From Rhizobium jaguaris (GTDB lineage: Bacteria > Pseudomonadota > Alphaproteobacteria > Rhizobiales > Rhizobiaceae), in assembly GCF_003627755.1 (NCBI RefSeq), contig NZ_CP032694.1, positions 921,501-985,500 on the forward strand: 64,000 bases of DNA, given 5' to 3'. The number at the start of each line of letters is the position of its first letter. The first letter of the stretch is position 1. The notes beneath the pieces were generated by a model. The model had not been told where the DNA came from. It saw only the letters and a list, made by a program, of their open reading frames with translations, and made no database searches. The position numbers and the translations under genes are program-made. Shown here in pieces: positions 1 to 8,400 of this stretch.

Positions 1-284
1 CGATCGAGGAAAGCTCGGCTGGATGGGGTCAGAGCATATTGATGGCCCGTCTTGGTCAGAAACCCGTTTACAACGAGATAGTCGCACAGGATGCGGACAC
101 CGCGTTTCGCAGCATTCGTCGCAACCGCCAGCGATTCAGCCGTGCTGCCGTCGCCGATCAGCGTAAAAAGATCGAGCTCTATGGCGGCCTTCATCGCGGC
201 CGTCTTCCGGCATGCAAACATCGCGTCTACTATCAGATTGGGCGAGATTTCGCTCATACCTGCTTCTGTTGCCGTCGATGACAT
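1..284 (-). CDS. SAM-dependent methyltransferase, N-terminal part (runs off the window)
   Basis: Reading leftwards from an ATG at 284 gives about 94 codons without a stop. The start sits a few bases after a strong GGGGGAGG ribosome site; a second in-frame ATG lies at 257. The visible part is a helical, winged-helix-like segment with MKAAIELDLFTLIGDG near the start, followed by GFLTKTGHQYALTPSSRAF. This is the typical dimerisation domain in front of the catalytic domain of plant/bacterial O-methyltransferase-like enzymes. The SAM-binding domain lies outside the window, so the substrate cannot be guessed. It lies downstream of the interrupted RidA-family gene on the same strand, about 205 bp away, and may once have been cotranscribed with it. 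Confidence 0.75.
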   Translation of the reverse strand, partial: MSSTATEAGMSEISPNLIVDAMFACRKTAAMKAAIELDLFTLIGDGSTAESLAVATNAAKRGVRILCDYLVVNGFLTKTGHQYALTPSSRAFLD

Positions 285-489
285 TGGAGCCTCCCCCGTT
301 GCATCCAACGACCGACCAGGATCGCCGGTCTCAAGGGTGAACTATCCCACGGAAGGCATTGGCGTATAAGTGCCCAATTGTTAGTACGCGCCAAACGAGT
401 GCCTTGCGGGAAAATCAAAATCAGCGGCTTGCATCGACGGGCGAAGCCATCAACGTGAGCGCTGGCCGTTTGCCGGAGAGATGATCGCC

Positions 490-727
490 TTAAGCGCGGA
501 TCGCGACTTCCGCTTCGATTTCTACCGGGAGATTGAAAGGCAATCCGGCTACGCCGATGGCGGAACGAGCGTGAGCGCCGCGTTCCGCGCCATAGAGTTC
601 CATTATGAGGTCGGTGAAACCATTGATGACCAGCGGATAGCGGTTGAAACTCTCATCCGCATTGACCATACCGAACACGCGCAACCAGCTTTCGACACGA
701 TCGAGATCGCCAATGCTTGCCTTCAGG
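490..727 (-). pseudogene. RidA-family protein, C-terminal fragment cut off by IS21
   Basis: The frame ending at the TAA at 490 encodes the back half of a RidA/YjgF/UK114-family protein. It shows ASIGDLDRVESWLRVFGMVN, the segment with NRYPLVINGFTDLIMELYG, and the ending ARSAIGVAGLPFNLPVEIE, where the Arg of the family active site is expected. Upstream of residue LK the reading frame runs into the left end of the IS element. RidA proteins are trimeric enamine/imine deaminases that clear 2-aminoacrylate; this subgroup resembles the longer Rid-like proteins of about 150-160 residues. On its own this fragment lacks the N-terminal strands and cannot fold as a Rid protein. Its other half is at 3326-3581. 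Confidence 0.85.
720..727. repeat. Target-site duplication, left copy (CCTTCAGG)
   Basis: CCTTCAGG directly precedes the TG of the left IS end and recurs at 3326-3333 directly after the CA of the right end. An 8-bp duplication is within the range known for IS21-family transposition. Confidence 0.9.
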
Positions 728-826
728 TGCAAATTCCGAGGCAATCCGCCCCCTGATTCCGAAATGATGTCGCCCCCCAATTCCGAGAATTAGTCGCCCC
801 CTTGTTCCGAGATGATGCCGCCCCCT
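728..826. repeat. IS21 left-end multiple terminal repeats
   Basis: Three spaced copies of CGCCCCC followed by a TTCCGA/ATGAT-like block lie between 745 and 826, with a partial copy at the very tip. They match, inverted, the blocks at the right end. In IS21 these repeats are transposase-binding sites. Confidence 0.8.
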
Positions 827-898
827 ACGGAGGGATGTGGCAAGGGTGTTCTGCCGGTGTGAAGTTCCTTCCGTCAATGATGACAAGGAAGGAACGGG

Positions 899-2449
899 AT
901 GCCTGCGGAGAGACTGGAGATGCGGCGTGTCCGCGAGATACTGAGATATCGGTCCGAGCAAGGGCTGGGCCACAAATCGATTGCGGTTCGGGTCGGAGCA
1001 GCAGCCTCGACGGTGCGCGAGACGCTGCGACGGGCGGCGGCTGCGGGGCTTTCGTGGCCGTTGGATGATGACGTGAGTGATGCCGTCCTGGAGGCGGCGC
1101 TCTACCGTGCGGCTGGGACGAAGACGGGTCATCGTCGCGCACCGGAGCCTGACTGGGTGCAAGTCCATCGCGAGCTCAAGCGCAAGCACGTGACGCTGCA
1201 AATTCTCTGGGACGAATACATAAGCCGTTATCCCGATGGTTACCGCTACAGCCGATATTGTGACCTCTATCGCGGCTGGGCGTTGAAGCTGCCGGTGACG
1301 ATGCGGCAGGATCATATGGCGGGCGACAAATTGTTCGTCGACTACGCCGGCGACACGGTCACTGTTGTCGTTGATCGGCTGTCGGGCAAAACACGGCAGG
1401 CCCATTTATTTGTCGCTGTCCTGGGGGCATCCAGTCTTTCGTTCGCGCAGGCGCGCTGGACCGAGACGCTTCCGGACTGGGTCGAATGCCATGTTCAGGC
1501 GCTGGAGTTCTTCGGCGGTGCGCCGGCGTTGCTGGTTCCCGACAATGCCAAGGTGGCGATCATCAAGGCGTGCCACTTCGATCCCCAGGTCAACCGGACG
1601 TATTGCGCGATGGCAGCGCATTATGGCAGCGCCGTCCTGCCGACGAGGCCGAGACGCCCCCGCGACAAGGCGAAAGTCGAGGCTGCGGTTCGTATCGTCG
1701 AGCGTTGGCTGCTGGGCCGCCTCCGCCATCGCACCTTCTACAGTCTGGCCGAAGTCAATGCGGCGATTGCCGACTTGCTATATGATTTGAACGACAGGCG
1801 TGTCCTTCGCCGGGTTGGCGTCACGCGCCGCCAATTGTTCGAAGAGCTCGACCGGCCCGCTTTAAGGCCATTGCCCGTTGAACGCTATGTCTTTGCGGAA
1901 TGGCGTATCCGGCGTGCTGGATTGGATTACCACGTCGAGATCGAGCGGCATTATTACTCCGTTCCCTATCGCTTTGCTCGCGAGCAAGTCGAGGCGCGCA
2001 TCACCGCCAATACGATCGAGATATTCCACAAAGGCGAGCGAATAGCCGCTCATCGCCGCTCCAGCGGTAACGGCAAGCACACCACAATCCCCGATCACAT
2101 GCCCTCGGCCCACCGCCGCTTTGCCGACTGGACGATCGAACGCATTCAACGCGAGGCCTCTTCCATCGGGCCGGAGGTTGCATTGCTGTGTGAGAAGATC
2201 CTCGCCGACAGGCCGCACCCGGAGCAGGGCTTTCGAGCCTGCATGGGAATTATCCGCCTGAACAAAAGCTTTGGCCGCGACAGAGTGAACGCTGCTTGCA
2301 GCCGTGCGCTTGAGATCGGGGCCCGGACCTACGGTTCGGTGCGCTCCATCCTCGACAATCATCTCGATCGAGCCGCCTCCACCAATGGACCACCTTCGCA
2401 TGAGCCTATCCAACACGAAAACATCCGTGGACCTCGCTATTACCACTAA
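899..2449 (+). CDS. istA: IS21-family transposase IstA
   Basis: This 516-residue protein is a DDE transposase of normal IstA length. An N-terminal helix-turn-helix (about residues 10-45, with GLGHKSIAVRVG and STVRETLRRA) binds the terminal repeats. The rve catalytic core carries D148 in FVDYAGD, D215 in VPDNAK and E261 in KAKVEAAV, the expected DDE triad. A C-terminal Mu-transposase-like domain follows, with HYYSVPYRF at about residue 364. It cuts and joins DNA ends together with the ATPase IstB, encoded 12 bp downstream. The first start, at 899, follows AAGGAACGGG. No frameshift or stop is visible, so the enzyme appears intact. Confidence 0.95.
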   Translation: MPAERLEMRRVREILRYRSEQGLGHKSIAVRVGAAASTVRETLRRAAAAGLSWPLDDDVSDAVLEAALYRAAGTKTGHRRAPEPDWVQVHRELKRKHVTLQILWDEYISRYPDGYRYSRYCDLYRGWALKLPVTMRQDHMAGDKLFVDYAGDTVTVVVDRLSGKTRQAHLFVAVLGASSLSFAQARWTETLPDWVECHVQALEFFGGAPALLVPDNAKVAIIKACHFDPQVNRTYCAMAAHYGSAVLPTRPRRPRDKAKVEAAVRIVERWLLGRLRHRTFYSLAEVNAAIADLLYDLNDRRVLRRVGVTRRQLFEELDRPALRPLPVERYVFAEWRIRRAGLDYHVEIERHYYSVPYRFAREQVEARITANTIEIFHKGERIAAHRRSSGNGKHTTIPDHMPSAHRRFADWTIERIQREASSIGPEVALLCEKILADRPHPEQGFRACMGIIRLNKSFGRDRVNAACSRALEIGARTYGSVRSILDNHLDRAASTNGPPSHEPIQHENIRGPRYYH

Positions 2450-2461
2450 GGAGAACAAAGA

Positions 2462-3199
2462 ATGCTTGCCCATCCAACACTCGACAAACTCAATTCCATG
2501 GGCCTGGCCGGCATGGCAAAGGCCTTCGGGGAGCTCGTCACCAACGGCGAAGCCGAACATCTCTCGCATGCCGAGTGGCTAGGACTGCTGCTCGAACGGG
2601 AGTGGAGTTCCCGCTACGATCGTAAGCTTGCCGCACGCCTCAGGTTTGCCAAGCTTCGCCACCAGGCCACCCCGGAAGATGTCGACTACCGCAGCGAGCG
2701 CGGCCTTGATCGCGCGCTCTTCATGAAGCTGCTCGGCGGCGACTGGATCAACGCTCATGACAATCTGGCCATTTGCGGACCCTCGGGTGTCGGAAAAAGC
2801 TGGTTAGCCTGCGCTCTCGGCCACAAGGCTTGCCGTGACGATCGTTCCGTTCTCTATCAGCGTGTCCCACGACTGTTTGCTCAGCTCGCACTTGCTCGCG
2901 GCGACGGCAGGTATGCTCGGCTGCAACGTACCCTGGGCCATGTTCAAGTCCTGATCCTCGACGACTGGGGTCTCGAACCGCTCAACGAACAGGCCCGGCA
3001 CGACCTCCTCGAAATCCTGGAAGATCGCTACGGCCGCAGATCAACCATCATTACCAGCCAACTTCCGGTGTCGGCATGGCACGACGTCATAGGAAACCCG
3101 ACTTATGCTGATGCCATCCTGGATCGCCTCGTTCACAACGCCCATCGCATCGAATTGAGCGGCGATAGCCTACGCCGAAACCTGCCCCGAAAAGCTTGA
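2462..3199 (+). CDS. istB: IS21-family transposition ATPase IstB
   Basis: The 245-residue product is an AAA+ ATPase related to DnaC. It has Walker A GPSGVGKS at residues 106-113, Walker B VLILDDWG at 163-170, sensor region TIITSQLP near 195-202, and an Arg-rich ADAILDRLVHNAHRIE near the end. IstB binds target DNA and stimulates IstA during strand transfer. The start follows AAGGAGAACAAAGA, a good ribosome site, 12 bp after istA, so the pair is a single transcription unit. Length and motifs are complete. Confidence 0.95.
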   Translation: MLAHPTLDKLNSMGLAGMAKAFGELVTNGEAEHLSHAEWLGLLLEREWSSRYDRKLAARLRFAKLRHQATPEDVDYRSERGLDRALFMKLLGGDWINAHDNLAICGPSGVGKSWLACALGHKACRDDRSVLYQRVPRLFAQLALARGDGRYARLQRTLGHVQVLILDDWGLEPLNEQARHDLLEILEDRYGRRSTIITSQLPVSAWHDVIGNPTYADAILDRLVHNAHRIELSGDSLRRNLPRKA

Positions 3200-3239
3200 C
3201 ACCCCGCCTAAATGGACTGACAACAATCATCGCCTGCAG

Positions 3240-3325
3240 ACCCCACTAAACAGGGGGCGAGATCATCCCGGAATCAAGGGGCGCAATCATCTCGGAACAA
3301 AGGGGCGGCTTCATCGGAATCGGCA
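3240..3325. repeat. IS21 right-end multiple terminal repeats
   Basis: Three spaced blocks, each starting with GGGGCG and containing a TCATC/TCGGAA core, lie between 3253 and 3325. They are the inverted counterparts of the left-end blocks, and the element ends with CA at 3325. Confidence 0.8.
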
Positions 3326-3333
3326 CCTTCAGG
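3326..3333. repeat. Target-site duplication, right copy (CCTTCAGG)
   Basis: Identical to 720-727 and directly abutting the right IS end. Confidence 0.9.
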
Positions 3334-3581
3334 CTCGCAAGCATCGCCAATCCGGTCAATTTCGCCGCATGATAGGCTTCCTCCAACGACAGGTCGCGGC
3401 CGACCTTACCGAGAGGCGTGGCGATCGACCCGTCAGGCGCCAAAGCTCCATGTCCCGAAATAAACGCCCGGTTGCCATGGATGCGAACCCAAGGAAAGCG
3501 GAGGACCACATCCGGCGGAAGTTTTATCGGTTGTGGAAGCTGCAAGCCTAGCGCTGTCAAACGGCTTTCAATGTGCGCCAT
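3326..3581 (-). pseudogene. RidA-family protein, N-terminal fragment cut off by IS21
   Basis: From the ATG at 3581 (ribosome site AAGGA 8 bp upstream) the frame encodes the front half of a Rid-like protein: MAHIESRLTALGLQLP, then the strand region with GNRAFISGHGALAPDG, and DLSLEEAYHAAKLTGLAMLASLK. After LASLK it runs into the right end of the IS element and reads nonsense to 3246. Joining this piece, with one copy of CCTTCAGG, to 490-719 gives 486 nt, exactly 162 codons including stop, with LASLK followed in frame by ASIGDLDRV. The intact ancestor was therefore a 161-residue RidA-family enamine deaminase-like protein. Confidence 0.88.
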
Positions 3582-3742
3582 GTTCCGATCCTTCTCTGTT
3601 TCGAGCTTCCTGCCGTCGCCCCCTCTCGTCCGCTAAGGTCACGGACGATCTGACAAGGCTGACAGCCGCAACGTTGTCTCCCTATCGTAGAACAAATGAC
3701 GCTCGCTAGCTGCCTGGGAACTGAGGGATTGTGCGCGGGCGC

Positions 3743-4138
3743 CTATCGTGCAGCAGACGCGCCATCTGTATCCGCATTCAGCAGGTGGTCGTCACGTGCA
3801 ACCAGATTGCGCCGTGTCAGCCAACCATGCCCCCAATCTCGCAACCCCATCAGGATTGGAGCAAGGGTGCGACCTTCCTCCGTGATCGAATATTCGACCT
3901 TCGGCGGGATGACGGCAAATACTTTGCGTTCAACGAGGCCATCCTCCTCCAACTCCCGAAGCTGTTTGATCAGAAGGCGCTGCGAACAATCCCCGAGCTG
4001 CCTTTTCAAGGCGTTGAACCGCAGCGTCCCCCTGAGCAGGTGATAAAGGATCATGCCTTTCCATTTGCCGCTAATGAGATTGAGGGCCGCATACATCGTG
4101 CAGCCGGGCACCTCGTCGTAGTTCTGCATTTTGTTCAT
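3743..4138 (-). CDS. HxlR-family transcriptional regulator
   Basis: This 131-residue protein is a single winged-helix domain of the HxlR type (MarR-like dimeric regulators). It has the hallmark N-terminal Cys in VPGCTMYAALNLISGKWK, followed by LRFNALKRQLGDCSQRLLIKQL (recognition helix) and the wing with YSITEEGRTLAPIL. A conserved Cys at this place often senses electrophiles or oxidants in YodB/QorR relatives. It is divergent from the MDR oxidoreductase at 4278, with a 139-bp intergenic region. That layout suggests it controls the oxidoreductase, like QorR with its quinone oxidoreductase (inference). Confidence 0.9.
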   Translation of the reverse strand: MNKMQNYDEVPGCTMYAALNLISGKWKGMILYHLLRGTLRFNALKRQLGDCSQRLLIKQLRELEEDGLVERKVFAVIPPKVEYSITEEGRTLAPILMGLRDWGHGWLTRRNLVARDDHLLNADTDGASAAR

Positions 4139-4277
4139 TGCGAGCTCCCTGACGGTATACTTTTGGCCACTATATGCTTTCGATTACCGTATTTTCAAAT
4201 TCGCGACTAGCTGCGAAATGCTTCCGATAACTCGTGCGGCCCATTCCGCGCGGGCAAGTGTTTGAAGGAGCATGAGC

Positions 4278-5267
4278 ATGACCCGCATCGTACGTTTTCA
4301 CGAATATGGCGATCCCGAAGTCCTTCGGATCGAGGACATCGACGTCCCCGCTCCGGCGGCAGACGAGGTGCAGATCGCCGTGCGCGCCATCGGCCTCAAC
4401 CGTGCCGAGGTGATGTTTCGCAGAGGTGCATATCTTTACGACGCCGCGTTTCCGTCCATGCTCGGTTATGAGGCCGCCGGAACCGTCAAGGCGCTCGGCA
4501 GCAACGTGACCGGATTTGCGGAAGGGGACGCGGTGAGCGTTATCCCGACTTTGGACATGGCGCGTTGGGGGACATATGGTGAAGTCATCAATATCCCAGC
4601 CCGTCACGTCGTAAGGCATCCGGCTAACCTGTCGTTCGAGCAGGCCGCCGCCTCCTGGATGCAGTATGTTACCGCGTGGGGCGCTCTGATCGAGCAGGCG
4701 AAACTCACCGCCGACGACTTCGTGATCGTTTCTGCCGCGTCGAGCAGTGTTGGCATCGCCGCCTTTCAAGTCGCGCGGAGTGTCGGGGCAACGGTGATTG
4801 CCACCACCCGGACGAGCGCCAAGGCCGCGGCGCTGGGCAATGCTGGTGCTCATCACGTTATCGCAACAGCGGAGGAGGACCTTACTGCACGGGTAATGGA
4901 CATCACCGACGGCAAGGGCGCGCGCGTCGTGTTCGACCCAATCGGCGGCCCGGCGATCGCGCAGCTCACCGAATGCATGGCCGTGGGCGGCATCCTTTTC
5001 GAATACGGGGCGCTTAGCCCGGACGAGGGACCTTTCCCGCAGTTCGCCGTTCTCGGCAAAAGCCTGACGTTGAAAGGCTACCTCTATACCGAGATCGTGA
5101 CCGACGATGCCATCCTCGACCGCGCCAAGACCTTTATCAATGCGGGGCTGCAATCAGGCGCGCTCGATCCGCTGATCTCCCGCACCTTCCCGTTTCATCA
5201 GATTCAGGAAGCGACGACCTTCTTGGAAAGCAATGAGCAGATCGGGAAAATCGTCGTCACGCTGTAG
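4278..5267 (+). CDS. Zinc-independent MDR-family NAD(P)H oxidoreductase (quinone oxidoreductase-like)
   Basis: The 329-residue product is a medium-chain dehydrogenase/reductase. The N-terminal GroES-like domain has GLNRAEVMFRRGAY in place of a zinc-binding Cys. The NADP-binding fold has VSAASSSVGIAAFQVAR followed by TTRTSAKAAAL, and the C-terminus is GKIVVTL. No structural Cys4 lobe is present, so it should be zinc-free like quinone oxidoreductases. I prefer the ATG at 4278 because GGAG ends 7 bp before it; an in-frame ATG at 4272 is too close to that site. It is divergent from an HxlR regulator, which suggests induction by quinones or related electrophiles (inference). Confidence 0.88.
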   Translation: MTRIVRFHEYGDPEVLRIEDIDVPAPAADEVQIAVRAIGLNRAEVMFRRGAYLYDAAFPSMLGYEAAGTVKALGSNVTGFAEGDAVSVIPTLDMARWGTYGEVINIPARHVVRHPANLSFEQAAASWMQYVTAWGALIEQAKLTADDFVIVSAASSSVGIAAFQVARSVGATVIATTRTSAKAAALGNAGAHHVIATAEEDLTARVMDITDGKGARVVFDPIGGPAIAQLTECMAVGGILFEYGALSPDEGPFPQFAVLGKSLTLKGYLYTEIVTDDAILDRAKTFINAGLQSGALDPLISRTFPFHQIQEATTFLESNEQIGKIVVTL

Positions 5268-5292
5268 GAGATTGAACCTCTGGAAAAGGCAA

Positions 5293-5321
5293 GACCCCGC
5301 CGAGCGATGATCGGCGGGGTC
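5293..5321. terminator. Hairpin between convergent MDR gene and cbrA-like gene
   Basis: GACCCCGCCGA (5293-5303) pairs perfectly with TCGGCGGGGTC (5311-5321) across a 7-base loop. It lies between the 3' ends of two convergent genes. No long T-tract follows on either side, so it may act as a bidirectional terminator or as a 3'-end stabiliser. Confidence 0.6.
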
Positions 5322-5420
5322 TGGTGTATGAAGCAAAGCGACCGCTTCGGGCCGGGATCAGGATCGGGCTCTGTTGTTCGATACAGCCATTTCTCATCTC
5401 TACTGAATTGACAGTTTCCC

Positions 5421-8400
5421 TCAATTCGCCAGCACGCGCGGCGACGGGAATGTAATCTCCACCAATGTCCCCTCATTCGGGGCCGAGTTGATCGAGAATG
5501 TCGCGCGGTTCGCGTCGACCATGGCCTTGGTCAGCGGCAGGCCGAGGCCGGTGCCGTCGCCGCGCTTGCGGGCATTGGTCGAGACCTGGCGGAAGGGTTT
5601 CATCGCCTGTTCCAGCTCGCTGCGGGTCATGCCGACGCCGGTGTCGCGGATGCGCATGACGACGCTGCCGTTGCCTTCGTAAGACGTGGAGACGACGATC
5701 TGGCCGCCTGACGGCGTGAAGCGGATGGCGTTCGACAGGATGTTCAATGCGATCTGCTTGATCGAGCGCAAGTCGGCGACGACGTTGGGGACGGCTTGCG
5801 ACAACGCCGTGCGGATGATGACACGCTGGCTGTTGGCTTGCGGCTGAACCAGCGACACGGCTTCGGCGATCGCCTCGTTGAGGCCGACGGAGGAAAATTC
5901 CAGGTCCATTTCGCCGGCTTCGATCTTGGAAATATCCAGCAGATCATTGACGATATCGAGCACATGCCGGCCCGAGCGGCCGATATCGGTCGCATATTCG
6001 ATATAGCGGGAATGGCCGATAGGACCGAAGCGCTCGCCGGCCATCATGTCGGAAAAGCCGATGATGGCGTTGAGCGGCGTGCGGATCTCGTGGCTGACAC
6101 GGGCGAGGAAATCGGTCTTGTGGGCATTGGCGGTCTCCGCCGCACGCTTGGCATTGCGCAACTCTTCCTCGGTGCGCTTCCACTGCGTGATGTCGCGGAT
6201 GACGGCGCAATAGCCGTTCGAGGAGTTCAGCCGCCCCATGGTCATGAAAAGGGGCACGAAGCCGCCCGCCGCCTCGCGGCCGATGACCTCGCGGCCGTCG
6301 TTCAGCACGCTCGCCACGCCATGGCCGGAGAGCCCTGCGAGATAGTCGAGCACAGCCTTCTGGCTCTCATGCGCAAACAGCATGACGAAAGGTTTGCCAC
6401 GGGTTTCCTGGTCGTCATAGTTGAAGAGCGCGCTTGCCGAGCGGTTCATCGAGCGGATCTCGCCCTCTTGTCCGATGATGACGACACCATCCGTTGCCGT
6501 CTCCAGCGTCGAACGCAGCTCTTCGATTTCGACCTGCAGCTTGGCGAGTTTTTCGACCATGCGCTCGGGCCGCGCTTCTTCGGGCACGGGCTCGGACGGT
6601 GTGGAAGTCTCGATCTTGTCGAGCGGCATCAGCGCCAGCATCAAAGCCGTGCCGTCTTCCCAACGGATCGATTGCAGCCGCGCGGTGACCGGCACCAGCG
6701 CATCGTCGGCGCGTACCACCATCATCGTGCCCGGCCGCTCGGTCTTGCCTTCGAGATCATGACGCTGCAACAGCGCATCCAGCCCGCCGACATGCTCGAG
6801 GTCTGCAAGGCTTTCATAGCCCGTCAGCCGGAGGAATTCCGGATTGCCATGGATCAGCCGGTCCCCGGCATGGACGAGAATGGCGAGGGGCAGTTGGTCG
6901 ACGATCTCGGCCGACAGGCCATCGCGCATTTTCACGCGCGGCGGGATGGCGGTGTTCAAGACGTTCAGCGGATTGAAATCCCCTTCCGGCTCCCCGGAGG
7001 TTTTCGGCTCCTCCAGGTCGGGCGTGGCGACCTCTTCCGGCTTTTCCGTCTCAGCCAAAGGCGCCGGCATGTCTGGTTCGGAATGTGCAGTTCCGTCGCT
7101 CTCCGGCGGAGCTTCGGCATGCGGCCGCTCTTCGGCGGCATTGTTATCGGCCGGCGTTTCGACGGCATCGGACAGCACCTCATCCGCCGCATTCGGCTGC
7201 GGAGAGATGTCCACCACCTCTTCGGGCTGTTCCATCCCTTCAGGCTGACCGGCGGGCGGCTCGGCGCGTTTGCCGAAGGGTTCGAGCTGCCGGGCGATCT
7301 CGCGGAACGCTGCCTGTTCGCTCAGCGACAGACCGCCTTGCATCAACGGGCGGCGCTGATGCAACTGGATGACCTTGTCGGATTCGCGACGGTTCGGCGT
7401 CTCGGCAATCTTCAGGGCAGGCGGCTCTTCATTCTCCGCTGCCTCAGGGCCTGCTTCGTGAGCGGCCTCTTTTCCTTCGGCAACAGTTTCCCCCGGCGGG
7501 ACCTGCAGCGTTTCTTCAGCAATTGTTGGCGCTGCCGTCTCCGCGACAGGCTCCTCAGCAATGCTCGGCGTGGCCTGCTCTTCCTCTCCGCCCAACGTCA
7601 ACCCGAGTTTCATCGGATCTTCGATTGCATCGGAGAGGCGCACGACGCCGAAGCCTCTGAATCCGTCGAAGTCGCGGCTGCGGGTGTAGGTCGGCAATGC
7701 GGCCAGATCGACTGGCACTACCAAGCTGGTCTTTTCCACCGGCCAATAGATCGTCCGGCCAGACCATGTGTCGCGCCGCGACAGAAGCTCGGCGATCTTG
7801 CCGTCCGGATCGAGATTGAAATGCTCGGCAATGTCGGCGAAGGCGACGCCGGTTACCTTCGTGGCATGCGGGCCTACGGCTTCGGCGAACTCGCGCGAGA
7901 CTTCGCTGAAGCGGCCTTCGGCGTCGATCCTCCAGACGAAGCGCGTAGCGCGACCGCTGCGCTTGAAAGTGAAGCCCTCCGGTTGGTCGACTTCGGGCAT
8001 GACGGCCTTGGCCTCGGCCGGTTCAGCGGTTGTGTCCGCATGTTCCACCGGCCCTTCTTCGCCGCTCGAAAGAAGATCGTCATCGGCGTCCTGAATAAGC
8101 TCATCGGCATGTGCGGCCGCTTCGATCTGTTCCGGCGTCGCGCTGTCCATCATCACCAGCGCATCAATATCTTTGCCCGCGGCATCGGACTGCGGATGTG
8201 CCTCTTCATGGTCGGCGGCGGCGCTCTCCGAAATGTCCTCGACCTCTTGGATATGCGCCACCGCGTCGATGACGTCAGGAGAGGGGGCCTCCGCAACAGG
8301 TGCCGCGTTGGGAGCGGGCATCTCCTCAGCCGCTGCAGTTTCCAGTTCCGTTCGCGCCTCTTCGGCCTCCGGCTCGATGGCTGCGGCAGCCGCGCCGGCG

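Larger units (their letters stand above)
728..3325 (+). mobile_element. Complete IS21-family insertion sequence (2598 bp)
   Basis: The element begins TGCAAATTCCGAGG and ends with the complement of TGCCGATTCCGATG, so it has TG...CA termini, as in the IS21 family. Both ends carry several copies of a roughly 23-bp unit containing CGCCCC and ATTCCGA-ATGAT, which are the multiple terminal repeats expected for IstA binding. It encodes istA and istB in tandem and is flanked by CCTTCAGG on both sides. Both genes are intact, so it looks potentially active or recently inserted. It lies inside a RidA-family gene in the opposite orientation to that gene. Confidence 0.95.

Noticed and set aside
728..826. 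Short spaced repeats that look like a tiny CRISPR array
   Set aside because: The repeats are degenerate, recur inverted at the other IS end and have no cas genes; they are IS21 terminal repeats.
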